A DNA stretch of 64,000 nucleotides. Origin: Arachidicoccus soli (GTDB lineage: Bacteria; Bacteroidota; Bacteroidia; Chitinophagales; Chitinophagaceae). The translations under genes and the position numbers were made by a program. This document shows positions 17,223 to 26,975 of the stretch, one piece after another (positions within the stretch are counted from its first letter, which is position 1; each line of letters begins with the position of its first letter). The stretch spans positions 496,001 through 560,000 of the forward strand of contig NZ_CP032489.1 of the NCBI RefSeq assembly GCF_003600625.1, given 5' to 3'. The notes beneath the pieces are model-generated. The model had not been told where the DNA came from, did no database searches, and saw only the letters and a program-made list of their open reading frames with translations.

Positions 17223-19466
17223 TTATTCATTATCAAATCTTTCCACTCGTTGAATGCCATCTAACTGTTTTAGACGTTTAACCAATTCATCGAGTTCTTC
17301 CTTGTCGTGTACAAATACTTTTACTTTTCCCTTAAATAGTCCATCTTCCGATTCAATTGTGAGTGCTGAGATATTAATTCGAAGGTCTCCGCTGATAATA
17401 TTAGTAATTTTATTGATGACCCCTACATCATCTACGCCCACTATCTCCACTCTTGTTAAGAAAGAGATTTCCTTGTTCTTCGCCCATTTGGTTTTTACAA
17501 TCCTATGTCCTTGATTGGCCATTAATTGTGCGGCATTCGGGCAATTAATGCGGTGAATGATTAACCCCTTCCCCACACTTACAAAGCCAAATACATCATC
17601 TCCGGGAATAGGGTGACAGCAATTAGCAAGCGTGTACATTATTTTGTCACTGCTCTCTCCAAAAATAATTAATTCCGAATCTTTTTTGGAAAATTGCTTA
17701 GGTTCAACGTCTTCAGAATAGGGAATTTTTTCTTGTTTCTCTCGACGTGGTGATTCTAATTTATCACCGCTAACAGTAAATTCTTTGAGTTCCTTTAAAT
17801 CTATTTTTTTGATTGCGATATTATAAAACAAGTCAAGGTGAGATGTCAGCTTATAAAAAGTTACTAACTCATCAATATTATAAGTAGATGCAGGAACACC
17901 CAAATTTTCCAACTTGCGGCTTAAAGTATATTTACCATCTTCTGCAATATTGCGTTTTTCTTCTTTAAGTGCATCTTTTATTCTGTTTTTTGCCTTGGCA
18001 GTTACTACTAAATTCAGCCAGTCTTCATTGGGCTTTTGTTTATTACTTGTGATAATTTCTACTTGATCACCACTACGTAATTTGTAACCAATAGGAACCA
18101 GTTTGTGATTGACTTTTGCACCAATACATTTTTGGCCTACAGCCGAATGTATCGCAAATGCAAAATCTAATGCACAGGAGCCTTTGGGTAGCATCTTCAC
18201 ATCTCCTTTCGGGGTATACACATAAATTTCTTCCGCAAGAAAACTTGTTTTAAAATCTTGTAAGAAGTCAATGCTATCCGTCCCTTGAGAACTGATCATC
18301 TCGCGTATTTGTCCAAACCACTGATCAAAACGATCTTCATTATTAGTGCCTTCTTTGTATTTCCAGTGTGCTGCTAGACCTTTCTCTGCGATTTCATTCA
18401 TTCGCTGCGTCCGTATTTGCACCTCCACCCATTTTCCTTGTGGCCCCATAACCGTAGTATGTAGTGCTTCGTATCCGTTACTCTTAGGGTTACTTAACCA
18501 GTCGCGTAAGCGCTCTGGTGCGGGTGTGTAGGAGTCAGTAATCATAGAATAAACTTTCCAGCATTCTTCTTTTTCTTTTTCGGGGGCGGAATTGAGCAAT
18601 ACACGAATGGCGAAAAGGTCGTAAACTTCCTCAAATAGCACACCTTTCTTTTTCATTTTGTTCCAAATAGAATGAATGCTTTTGGGTCGGCCATATATTT
18701 CAAAATCAAACTCAGATGCCTGTAGTTTTTCTTTTATAGGTTTAATAAATTCGTTAATATAACGTGTACGTTCTCTTTTTGTTTCGGCAAGTTTCTTTGC
18801 AATCTCTCTATATTCCTGTGGCTCAAGATATTTCATGGACAAATCTTCCATTTCAGTCTTGATAGCGTAAAGTCCCATTCGATGCGCCAGTGGTGCATAT
18901 ACCCAGACTGTTTCGCTTGCAATTTTTAATTGTTTCTCAGGTTTCATCCAATCAAGTGTGCGCATATTATGTAAACGGTCAGCTAGCTTTATCAATATCA
19001 CACGAGGATCATCTGTAAGCGTAAGTAGTATTTTTTTGAAATTCTCTGTTTGCTGTGTTGTACTGGCATCAACTACGGTGGCGATTTTTGTAAGTCCATC
19101 AACGATTTTGGCAATCTCATTCCCAAATTCGCGTGTAATATCATCAATAGAAATATCAGTATCTTCTACTGTATCGTGTAATAGTGAACATATAGTACTC
19201 CTTACACCTAATCCTATTTCTTCTACACAAATCATTGCAACAGCAATAGGATGAAAGATATAAGGTTCTCCACTTTTGCGGCGCATAGTTTTATGTGCGT
19301 CAGCAGCCATTTCAAAAGCATGCCGGACAACTTCTTTATCTCCCTTTTTAAATTTAGGACGGAGTGCGCGCAGTAGGGAACGATAACGCCGAAGAATTTC
19401 TTTTTTTTCTTCTTCTTCGTCTAATGTATATTTAATTAATTCGTTGGTTTTTGTGGTTTGTTTCAA
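17223..19466 (-). CDS. rel: Bifunctional (p)ppGpp synthetase/hydrolase, Rel/SpoT type
   Basis: This enzyme makes and degrades the stringent-response alarmone (p)ppGpp. The 747 residues show an intact HD hydrolase domain (HDTVED at 97-102, with RLHNMRTL further on) and the synthetase domain (YGRPKSIHSIWNKM; NGYEALHTTVMGP). A TGS domain (about 410-475) and a C-terminal ACT domain complete it. Both catalytic halves look complete, as in single-Rel bacteria. The start is TTG at 19466: no ATG occurs before the HD domain, and an in-frame stop lies 27 bases upstream. The transcript converges on the DUF4295 operon. No dedicated promoter was recognised. Confidence 0.95.
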   Translation of the reverse strand: MKQTTKTNELIKYTLDEEEEKKEILRRYRSLLRALRPKFKKGDKEVVRHAFEMAADAHKTMRRKSGEPYIFHPIAVAMICVEEIGLGVRSTICSLLHDTVEDTDISIDDITREFGNEIAKIVDGLTKIATVVDASTTQQTENFKKILLTLTDDPRVILIKLADRLHNMRTLDWMKPEKQLKIASETVWVYAPLAHRMGLYAIKTEMEDLSMKYLEPQEYREIAKKLAETKRERTRYINEFIKPIKEKLQASEFDFEIYGRPKSIHSIWNKMKKKGVLFEEVYDLFAIRVLLNSAPEKEKEECWKVYSMITDSYTPAPERLRDWLSNPKSNGYEALHTTVMGPQGKWVEVQIRTQRMNEIAEKGLAAHWKYKEGTNNEDRFDQWFGQIREMISSQGTDSIDFLQDFKTSFLAEEIYVYTPKGDVKMLPKGSCALDFAFAIHSAVGQKCIGAKVNHKLVPIGYKLRSGDQVEIITSNKQKPNEDWLNLVVTAKAKNRIKDALKEEKRNIAEDGKYTLSRKLENLGVPASTYNIDELVTFYKLTSHLDLFYNIAIKKIDLKELKEFTVSGDKLESPRREKQEKIPYSEDVEPKQFSKKDSELIIFGESSDKIMYTLANCCHPIPGDDVFGFVSVGKGLIIHRINCPNAAQLMANQGHRIVKTKWAKNKEISFLTRVEIVGVDDVGVINKITNIISGDLRINISALTIESEDGLFKGKVKVFVHDKEELDELVKRLKQLDGIQRVERFDNE

Positions 19467-19543
19467 GTGCGATTCTATTATTAAACGAATTTAAACAATT
19501 TGAACAGAGCTATGAAAAATACTTTGAAAGAATAATTCGAATT

Positions 19544-20137
19544 TTATTTTTGATATTTCCAATTTCTACTTTTCCCTTCAGCAATCCATTCTATTGCGGT
19601 GTTCAATCTTTTTTCACGTGTGGAATCGGTTTTGGCTTCGGTAATCCATTCGATATATTCTTTCTTCTTTGATGAACTAAATGCCGCATAATTATTAGAA
19701 GCAATTTTATTTTTATTTAAGGCTTCCAATAAATATTTAGGTGTAATTATTTTTTCGTTTTTGATGGGAGTTTTTCGTTGAATAGTTTTTCCTTCTTCTG
19801 TATAGCGCATTGCATCTTGTAGAACCTTTATTATAGTTTCATTCAAAGGCAAATTATCCAAAGAAAATATCTTTCCCAAACTTCTCATTCCATTTTTGGT
19901 TTCTGTAGTGGGAATGACTAATGAGTGTAGCCATAAATTAAAAGCACAGTGTTTCTTAAATGCGGCAAAACTGCATAATATTTTTCCTTTATATTCAAAA
20001 TTTGGGAAACCCCATTTGATAGTTTCGGTAATATCCGGCGAAGCCCTATGTATAATCATTCGAAGGTGTTGCAGAATAGGTTGCGCAAATGTAGCTGCAT
20101 TCTCAATGTATAAATCTACTCTTGCATCTTTTTTCAT
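19544..20137 (-). CDS. YdeI/OmpD-associated family protein with DUF1801 domain
   Basis: The 197-residue soluble protein has an N-terminal DUF1801 region (residues 10-115: HLRMIIHRASPDITETIKWGFPNF, CSFAAFKKHCAFNLW). A C-terminal helical OmdA/YdeI region follows (YLLEALNKNKIASNNYAAFSSSKKKEYIEWITEAKTDSTREKRLNTAIEWIAEGK). This combination is common in soil Bacteroidetes; members have been linked to stress and bacteriocin tolerance but the mechanism is unknown. It lies alone on the minus strand, upstream of rel and divergent from a TonB-like gene. Confidence 0.85.
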   Translation of the reverse strand: MKKDARVDLYIENAATFAQPILQHLRMIIHRASPDITETIKWGFPNFEYKGKILCSFAAFKKHCAFNLWLHSLVIPTTETKNGMRSLGKIFSLDNLPLNETIIKVLQDAMRYTEEGKTIQRKTPIKNEKIITPKYLLEALNKNKIASNNYAAFSSSKKKEYIEWITEAKTDSTREKRLNTAIEWIAEGKSRNWKYQK

Positions 20138-20214
20138 AGTAAGTAGCTTTATTTAAAATTAGCTTAATTCTTCAATTATAAGCAGGAATAACAAGGTATA
20201 ATTTTTATTTTGGT

Positions 20215-20222
20215 TATATTTG
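20215..20222 (+). promoter_or_regulatory. Putative -7 box of the TonB-like gene
   Basis: TATATTTG matches TAnnTTTG exactly, 13 bp before the TTG start at 20236. The upstream -33 element is unclear. Confidence 0.45.
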
Positions 20223-20235
20223 TGTATAAATATTA

Positions 20236-21120
20236 TTGATTTTGGTAAACGAAGAAAAATCGAAAAATTTTAAAGCATTAGGTTATACTGCTATTACTTG
20301 TATAATTGTAGTGGCTTTTTTGATATTGGTAAGCTGGACACTCCCGCCACCGGCTCCGCCAGTTGTGGATAATGGTATAGAAGTAAACTTGGGTAATAGC
20401 GACCAGGGTTTAGGGAATATTGCACCTCAATTACCGGGGGAGGCATCGGCAGCAGATGAAAAGCAGACCGATAACCCACCGCCAACAGTCGCCTCTAAAG
20501 AGGCACCGCAAGAATATAAAGAGGTTGCAGAAAATAATGCCAATGATGTTCCTGTTATAAAAACATCACCCACACCAAAAAAAATAAAAGAAATACATCC
20601 TAGAGCAATTGAAAAAACGGTTGCAAAAAGAGAAACGAAAAGAACTATTAATAAAACGCCTGCTCCACCAACACCCAAAGCAATTTATAAAGGGGGTACC
20701 AATAAAGGTACAGGTGGCAATAATGCAGATAGTTATAACGGAGTGCGCAATCAAGGTATTGCAGGTGGCAATGGTGATCAAGGAAAAATAAATGGCGACC
20801 CTAATTCGGACAACTATAATGGAAATGGGGGCTCTGGAACAAGTGGTGTTAGTATTCGTAGTGGTTTAGGCGGCAGGCATTTTATAGGGGGCCGTTCCTT
20901 TCAATCAAAATTCAATGAGAATGCTAAAGTTGCAGTAGATATTCTGGTCAATAAAGCGGGTCATGTTACCTCTGCCAATATTAATCCACGAGGGACTACC
21001 ACAACTAATTCTACCATACTTGGTATTGCTTTACGCAAAGCCAGAGAATTAAAATTTAATGCAAGTGATGTCGAAACGCAAACCGGCACTATTGTGTTTA
21101 ATTTTAAACTGAATGGATAA
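20236..21120 (+). CDS. TonB-like energy-transducer family protein
   Basis: The 294-residue protein has a short cytoplasmic start, one transmembrane helix (about residues 17-35, YTAITCIIVVAFLILVSW) and a Pro-rich then Lys-rich linker. A Gly/Asn-rich stretch (about 155-205) and a C-terminal domain resembling TonB_C (AVDILVNKAGHVTSANINPRG to the end) follow. This is the build of a TonB that passes proton-motive energy to outer-membrane receptors. No ATG is available; TTG at 20236 or TTG at 20242 must start it. ExbB/ExbD are not adjacent, although I expect them near such genes. folC follows 20 bp later. Confidence 0.75.
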   Translation: MILVNEEKSKNFKALGYTAITCIIVVAFLILVSWTLPPPAPPVVDNGIEVNLGNSDQGLGNIAPQLPGEASAADEKQTDNPPPTVASKEAPQEYKEVAENNANDVPVIKTSPTPKKIKEIHPRAIEKTVAKRETKRTINKTPAPPTPKAIYKGGTNKGTGGNNADSYNGVRNQGIAGGNGDQGKINGDPNSDNYNGNGGSGTSGVSIRSGLGGRHFIGGRSFQSKFNENAKVAVDILVNKAGHVTSANINPRGTTTTNSTILGIALRKARELKFNASDVETQTGTIVFNFKLNG

Positions 21121-21140
21121 CTTTTCCTATCGTTTATTCA

Positions 21141-22430
21141 ATGAATTTTCAACAAACTATTGACTTTCTTTATGCGCAACTTCCAATGTTTAGCCGCGAC
21201 GGGGCTGTCGCGTTTAAGAAAGATTTAAGTAACACTTTGGCACTTTGCAAAGTATTGGATAACCCACAAGAAAGAATAAGGACAATACATGTGGCCGGAA
21301 CGAATGGCAAAGGATCGAGCAGTCATATGCTTGCAGCCATTTTGCAGCAAGCCGGTTACAAAACTGGTCTTTATACTTCGCCGCATTTGCAGGATTTTCG
21401 AGAAAGAATAAAAATAAATGGAGCGCTATGCACCGAAGCTTTTGTGGTGGGTTTTGTGAAAAAAATCAGACCATATTTAGCGAGTATCCAGCCTTCATTT
21501 TTTGAAATTACGGTGGCAATGGCATTTCAATATTTTGTCGATAATAATGTGGATATTGCTGTTATAGAAACCGGACTTGGCGGCCGTTTGGATAGCACGA
21601 ATGTCATCACTCCTGAAGTGAGTTTAATTACCAATATTGGAATGGATCACATGGATTTATTGGGTGATACTTTAGATAAAATTGCTTTTGAGAAAGCAGG
21701 AATTATTAAGCAAAATATTCCTATTGTCGTCTCAGAGTTTTTACCAGAAACTAAATCGGTCTTTGAAGAGAAAGCCTTCAAAGAAAATGCACCTATATTC
21801 TTCTCGCAAGAAATTTTTAAGGTAGAAAAGTCAGAGGGGCATTTGTCAAACCTTTTTGTTTGGGTAAAAGAAAATGGACATGCTGCAACCATCAAGTACG
21901 AATTGGACTTGCCCGGCATTTATCAAAGAAAAAATTTACTTGGTGTTTTAGAGGTGGTGCACCAATTGAAATTAAAAGGCTGGAGCATTCAAGAAGACCA
22001 TATTTCGAATGCGTTGAAAAAGGTAAAAAAACTTACCGGCCTGCATGGTCGATGGGAATTGATAAATGCAAATCCATTAATAATTGCTGATGTTGGCCAT
22101 AATGAAGATGGTGTAAGGCAAATTATGGAACAGTTAAAGAACACTTCATATCGGCATATACACTTGATTATTGGCTTTGTAAAAGACAAGGATATTTCAA
22201 ATGTGCTAAATTTATTGCCTAAAGATGCCACCTACTATTTTACCAAAGCACAAATACCAAGAGCACTAAATGAAGAAATGCTCTCTACCTTAGCTACTGC
22301 TAGAGGTTTAAAAGGGCAGTCTTTTTCAAATATAGATGCTGCTTTATCTCTAGCCAAGCGCAATTATCAAGAAGGTGATTTAATATTGGTTTGCGGTAGT
22401 GTTTTTTTAGTAGCCGAATTGAAAGCCTAA
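21141..22430 (+). CDS. folC: Bifunctional dihydrofolate / folylpolyglutamate synthase
   Basis: FolC adds glutamate to dihydropteroate and to folates, an ATP-dependent ligase of the Mur type. The 429-residue protein has the P-loop GTNGKGS (53-59), the substrate loop SPHLQDFRERI, the conserved GLGGRLDSTNV stretch and the C-terminal ADVGHNEDGVRQIMEQL segment. Length is normal. It lies 20 bp after the TonB-like gene and converges on tyrS. Confidence 0.95.
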   Translation: MNFQQTIDFLYAQLPMFSRDGAVAFKKDLSNTLALCKVLDNPQERIRTIHVAGTNGKGSSSHMLAAILQQAGYKTGLYTSPHLQDFRERIKINGALCTEAFVVGFVKKIRPYLASIQPSFFEITVAMAFQYFVDNNVDIAVIETGLGGRLDSTNVITPEVSLITNIGMDHMDLLGDTLDKIAFEKAGIIKQNIPIVVSEFLPETKSVFEEKAFKENAPIFFSQEIFKVEKSEGHLSNLFVWVKENGHAATIKYELDLPGIYQRKNLLGVLEVVHQLKLKGWSIQEDHISNALKKVKKLTGLHGRWELINANPLIIADVGHNEDGVRQIMEQLKNTSYRHIHLIIGFVKDKDISNVLNLLPKDATYYFTKAQIPRALNEEMLSTLATARGLKGQSFSNIDAALSLAKRNYQEGDLILVCGSVFLVAELKA

Positions 22431-22498
22431 TGAATAATGCAGGCCTCTTCATTTAAATTATAAGATTCCATGATAAGCTGAAAATGACGAGACCGTTC

Positions 22499-23770
22499 TT
22501 ATTTTACCTCAATTAAATAATAATTCTTCTTTCCTTTCTGCGCCAGTATGTATTTGTTGTGCAATAGAAGACTTGAAGTTATTTGCATTTGCAAATCCTC
22601 CACCTTCTTTCTATTGATACTAATGCCTCCATTTTGTAACATTTTGCGCGCTTCCCCTTTGCTCGAGAAAATTTTTGCTTCGGCTAAAAAAGAAATTACA
22701 TCCATGTTTAGTTGTGCAATAGGAATTTCTATTTTCTGAACACCTTCCATTGCTTCCAGGTCCTCTATAGTAAGGCTCTCAGCCGGTGCATTTTGATTGG
22801 CGAATAATTTTTCTGTTACCTCAAGTGCTTTTTTATATTCCTCATCTCCGTGAACAAAACAGGTTATTTCTTGCGCCAGACGTTTCTGGAGTATTCGTTT
22901 TGAAGCATCAGATTTATGGAGAGACACGATATTTTCAATTTCCTCTTTTTGCAAAAATGTAAAAATCTTTATCCAATTTTCTGCATCTTCATCTGAGGAA
23001 TTTAACCAGAATTGATAGAATTGGTAAGGCGAAGTCTTTTCTGCGTCAAGCCAAACATTCCCAGTTTCGGTCTTGCCAAACTTGGTGCCATCTGTTTTTT
23101 TAATTAAGGGACAGGTAAACGCAAATGCTTCTCCTCCGGCTTTACGGCGTATCAATTCGGTACCGGTGGTAATATTTCCCCATTGATCACTGCCCCCCAT
23201 TTGCAATTTGCAATTATGCTTTTTATATAAATGATAAAAATCGAAACCTTGCATCAATTGGTAGGCAAATTCAGTATAGGAAATCCCGGTTTCTCCTTCA
23301 ATACGTTTTTTTACACTGTCTTTTGCCATCATATAATTGACGGTGAGATGCTTACCAGTATCACGTAGAAATTCTATAAATGAAATATTTTTAAACCAAT
23401 CATAGTTATTTACAAGAATAGCTGCGTTATCGCTTTCGTCGCTAAAGTCGAGAAACTTAGATAGTTGTTTTTTTATACCTGCAACATTGATATTTAATTG
23501 CTCTTCGTTTAATAGATTACGTTCGTTGCTTTTACCACTTGGATCGCCCACCATTCCAGTAGCACCGCCCACTAATGCAAATGGCTTATGACCTGCAAGT
23601 TGCAAATGCACTAACAATAAAATGGGTACTAAACTACCTATGTGTAAGCTATCAGCTGTAGGGTCGAAACCAATATAACCAGAAGTCTTTTCTTTTAAAA
23701 GTTGTGCTTCTGTACCTGGCATTATATCCTGTAACATACCACGCCAACGTAATTCTTCTATTAAATTCAT
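22499..23770 (-). CDS. tyrS: Tyrosyl-tRNA synthetase
   Basis: It charges tRNA-Tyr with tyrosine in the cytosol. The class I motifs are present: HIGS (residues 43-46) for HIGH and KFGKT (230-234) for KMSKS. The tyrosine pocket residues lie in YTEFAYQLMQGFDFYHLY and GGSDQWGNI, and a C-terminal S4 RNA-binding domain covers about the last 75 residues. The ATG at 23770 gives 423 residues, normal for TyrRS type 1. A TTG at 23788 would extend into the -7 box and is rejected. Confidence 0.96.
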   Translation of the reverse strand: MNLIEELRWRGMLQDIMPGTEAQLLKEKTSGYIGFDPTADSLHIGSLVPILLLVHLQLAGHKPFALVGGATGMVGDPSGKSNERNLLNEEQLNINVAGIKKQLSKFLDFSDESDNAAILVNNYDWFKNISFIEFLRDTGKHLTVNYMMAKDSVKKRIEGETGISYTEFAYQLMQGFDFYHLYKKHNCKLQMGGSDQWGNITTGTELIRRKAGGEAFAFTCPLIKKTDGTKFGKTETGNVWLDAEKTSPYQFYQFWLNSSDEDAENWIKIFTFLQKEEIENIVSLHKSDASKRILQKRLAQEITCFVHGDEEYKKALEVTEKLFANQNAPAESLTIEDLEAMEGVQKIEIPIAQLNMDVISFLAEAKIFSSKGEARKMLQNGGISINRKKVEDLQMQITSSLLLHNKYILAQKGKKNYYLIEVK

Positions 23771-23785
23771 AAACTGCAATTTGTG

Positions 23786-23793
23786 CAAATGTA
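23786..23793 (-). promoter_or_regulatory. Putative -7 box of tyrS
   Basis: On the minus strand TACATTTG matches TAnnTTTG, 15 bp before the ATG, so the leader would be very short. Confidence 0.45.
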
Positions 23794-24050
23794 ATTGAAC
23801 CTGAGAATATTAAAAAGTGACATATCAAAACTTGTAGTATAATTATCAGCTAATAATGTATTTACTTTAGTTTGGACATGGGAAGCTGTTTGCGTTGATT
23901 TTTAGTTGATTAATGGAGGCCATTTTAAAATTAGAGGCTTTCAAGAGGTAGATATTTTTACGACCACAACAACAGGATCTAATGGATGTGATTCAGGAAA
24001 GTGAATCTGATTTGCTATATCTTCGCAGTATTATTGCAAATTAATTTAGG

Positions 24051-24431
24051 ATGAAAACAGTAGGCACGGGTACAAGAGTATTAAACTTCTTAATCGATAC
24101 ATTTCTGATTTTTATAATTTCACTCTTATTTTCTAAGTGGTATACCTTTCAGGTAATGTATTGGGGTTATAAGCCATTACCCGCTTATAGTTTTTTCCTT
24201 ATTACTTTGGTTGTTTATTATTTCTTATTTGAAAGCATTTGGAAACGTACACCTGGTAAGTGGTTTAGCATAAGTAAAGTGGTGAAATCTAATGGTCATA
24301 AGCCGTCCATTCTGCACATCTTAATACGTACTTTGGTAAGAGTCATCGTTATAGACTTTTTGTTTATCCCATTCTTAAATGGTAAAACGCTACATGATTA
24401 TTTAAGTGGGACAAGGGTAATAGAGGCCTAA
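24051..24431 (+). CDS. RDD-family membrane protein
   Basis: The 126-residue protein has the RDD layout: the opening TGTRVLNFLIDTFLIFI (Arg and Asp of the motif), three hydrophobic helices (about 10-28, 45-63 and 85-105), ESIWKRTPGKWF in the middle and LHDYLSGTRVIEA at the end. It sits in the inner membrane; RDD proteins are sometimes transporters but mostly uncharacterised. The ATG at 24051 follows a 280-bp region without a convincing gene. Confidence 0.88.
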   Translation: MKTVGTGTRVLNFLIDTFLIFIISLLFSKWYTFQVMYWGYKPLPAYSFFLITLVVYYFLFESIWKRTPGKWFSISKVVKSNGHKPSILHILIRTLVRVIVIDFLFIPFLNGKTLHDYLSGTRVIEA

Positions 24432-24675
24432 GAATATTTTCAACATTTATGATTTATTCCCCATCGTAAATATTTATTTTAGGAAATAAGGGAGAGTATA
24501 CAACAAAATCATCTGAAAGTGTAGATCTTTTTAAAAAGAGGATTTCTCCAATCAAATTCTTGTCTTACACAACCACTTTAATAAATAATTAGCAGACATA
24601 GATAACATAACTTCACATACAATTTGATTTCTGTATAAAGGTTGAATTTCTACAAGAAAATAACATAATCATCCG

Positions 24676-26949
24676 ATGAAATTTTTTTATTGCATCATCA
24701 TTCTTTTCGCAAATATATTCTACTTAAACGCGCAAAACTTAGTCAAATACAATTTAGAATTTAATCAATTAGCCCATAGGTGGGATGAAGCCTTGCCATT
24801 AGGTAATGGTATTTTGGGCGCATTGATTTGGCAAAAAGGAAATAACCTGCGTTTCTCTTTAGATAGAGCCGATTTATGGGACGAACGTCCAGCATTAGAT
24901 TTATCAAAGTTTAATTTTAAATGGGTCGAAAATCAAGTGGCTAAAAAAGCGTATGATACAGTTCAGCAATTAGGAGATGCACCTTATGACGCATTACCTT
25001 ATCCCACAAAAATTCCTGCAGCTGCCTTAGAATTTAATATTGCTGCATTGGGGGACGTAAAGTCGGTGATATTGGATATAAAAACTGCCCAAGCAGAAGT
25101 TTTTTGGAAAAATGGCGCCACCCTTGAAACTTTTGTGGATGCCTCTCAACCTTTTGGAGCCTTTCGTTTAACGGGTGTTTCTTCGGATATAATCCCAAAG
25201 ATGATGATACCCGATTACAAGAAAATGAATGAAGGTGCTGCGAATACTGTGGTGTCCGGGCAGGGTTTAGCAAGATTAAATTATGCTAAAGGAGTGATAA
25301 AAAGAGGTGGAGATTATATTACATATACCCAACCTGGAAGTAATGGATTTCATTATGAAGTAAGCATTTCTTGGAAGTATAAAAATGATACTTTAGAAGG
25401 TGTTTGGAGTATTGCCTCTTATCACGCAAAGGATAATAGAGATAATGTTGCAAAAAAAATTTGTCAAGCAAAATTAGTAGATAATTACATAGAATTATTG
25501 TCTAGTCATAAGAGTTGGTGGGATGAATTTTGGTCACAATCTTCCATATATATTCCCGATACTTTATTGCAAAAACAATATTATTTAGAAATCTATAAAT
25601 TGGGCAGTGTTTCTCGAAAAGAGGCTCCTCCTATAACATTGCAAGCAATTTGGACTGCGGATAATGGGTCACTTCCACCATGGAAGGGGGATATTCATAA
25701 TGACTTAAACACAGAATTGAGCTATTGGCCAACTTATTCAAGCAACCACTTACAAGAATCAGAATCATTTACCAATTGGTTATGGAATGTGCGTAAAGAG
25801 AATAAAAAATATACTAAAGAATATTTTCAAGTTAATGGTTTAAATGTCCCCGGTGTTGCCACTCTTTCGGGCAAGCCAATGGGCGGTTGGATTCAATATT
25901 CTTTATCGCCAACTGTAAGTGCCTGGCTTGCACAAAATTTCTATTGGCAATGGAAATATTCTATGGACAAAAGGTTCTTAAAAAACCGGGCATATCCTTA
26001 TTTACATAATGTTGCTATTTTTTTAGAAAATATTACAGAAATGAAAAATGGAATAAGGGTTTTGCCCTTAAGCTCTAGCCCGGAATTTCACGACAATAGC
26101 ATGCAAGCCTGGTATACAAAAGGTAATACAAATTACGATCTTGCATTGATGCGTTTTGCTTTTGGGGCAGCTGCAGAAATGGCTAAAGATCTGGGTCGAG
26201 AAAAGGAGGTGCATCGATGGATGAAAGATTTATCACAATTGCCCAACTTTGCAATTGATAGCACTGGTTTAAGAATTGCTCCAAGAGAAGCTAGAAATGT
26301 TTCGCATCGTCATCACTCCAATTTAATGGCTATTTTCCCTTTAGGCTTATTGAACCCGGAACACCCTGTTGACAAGGCTATTATTGATAGCTCGCTTCGT
26401 TGGCTACAACATACTGGCACGCGTGCCTGGTGTGGCTATTCTTTTAGCTGGGCAGCTAGCTTATATGCTCGGGCTAAAGATGGTGATAATGCGGAAAAAA
26501 TGTTGCAAATTTTTGCTTCTAATTTTTGTTCTCCAAATAGCTTTCATTTAAATGGAGATCAAAAAGGTGGACAATATTCAGCATTTACTTATCGGCCATT
26601 TACATTGGAAGGTAATTTTGCCTTTGCCCAAGGTGTGCAAGAAATGTTATTGCAAAGTTATTCAGGCATTATAGATGTTTTTCCGGCTGTACCTGCCCAG
26701 TGGAGCAATATTTCTTTTAATAACTTACGTGCTGAAGGTGCTTTTTTAGTGAGCGCCCAAGAAAAAAACGGCGCAGTTGTCTCAATAAAAATAACAGCAA
26801 CACAAGGCGGAGTTGCAAAAGTAAGATTGCCGTTTAAACATTTGACTTTTGCTTTGCAAAATGGTGTTCTTTCTAAAGAGGTGGAGAATAATATAGTTCA
26901 AATATCTTTTAAAAAGGGAGGAGAAATCGAATTGAAAAATGAATTATAA
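24676..26949 (+). CDS. Secreted glycoside hydrolase, GH95-like (alpha-L-fucosidase family)
   Basis: The 757-residue protein has a signal peptide (1 to about 19, ending LNAQ) and the N-terminal signature WDEALPLGNGILGALIW found in GH95 enzymes, which cleave alpha-L-fucose or alpha-L-galactose from glycans. The catalytic (alpha/alpha)6 region shows NDLNTELSYWPTYSSN, HRHHSNLMAIFPLGLLNPE and WCGYSFSWAASLYARAKDGDNAE. The C-terminal sandwich shows EGNFAFAQGVQEMLLQSYSG. It is expected in the periplasm. No SusC/SusD pair or regulator is nearby, so it is an orphan rather than part of a polysaccharide-utilisation locus. It reads divergent enough that substrate is uncertain. Confidence 0.82.
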   Translation: MKFFYCIIILFANIFYLNAQNLVKYNLEFNQLAHRWDEALPLGNGILGALIWQKGNNLRFSLDRADLWDERPALDLSKFNFKWVENQVAKKAYDTVQQLGDAPYDALPYPTKIPAAALEFNIAALGDVKSVILDIKTAQAEVFWKNGATLETFVDASQPFGAFRLTGVSSDIIPKMMIPDYKKMNEGAANTVVSGQGLARLNYAKGVIKRGGDYITYTQPGSNGFHYEVSISWKYKNDTLEGVWSIASYHAKDNRDNVAKKICQAKLVDNYIELLSSHKSWWDEFWSQSSIYIPDTLLQKQYYLEIYKLGSVSRKEAPPITLQAIWTADNGSLPPWKGDIHNDLNTELSYWPTYSSNHLQESESFTNWLWNVRKENKKYTKEYFQVNGLNVPGVATLSGKPMGGWIQYSLSPTVSAWLAQNFYWQWKYSMDKRFLKNRAYPYLHNVAIFLENITEMKNGIRVLPLSSSPEFHDNSMQAWYTKGNTNYDLALMRFAFGAAAEMAKDLGREKEVHRWMKDLSQLPNFAIDSTGLRIAPREARNVSHRHHSNLMAIFPLGLLNPEHPVDKAIIDSSLRWLQHTGTRAWCGYSFSWAASLYARAKDGDNAEKMLQIFASNFCSPNSFHLNGDQKGGQYSAFTYRPFTLEGNFAFAQGVQEMLLQSYSGIIDVFPAVPAQWSNISFNNLRAEGAFLVSAQEKNGAVVSIKITATQGGVAKVRLPFKHLTFALQNGVLSKEVENNIVQISFKKGGEIELKNEL

Positions 26950-26975
26950 TGCGATTGATGAAGATTGATATTACA

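Noticed and set aside
23860..24048. Small gene before the RDD gene
   Set aside because: Two short in-frame peptides (one ending DLMDVIQESESDLLYLRSIIAN) lie in different frames and are each under 30 codons; they could be a frameshifted remnant but match nothing I know.
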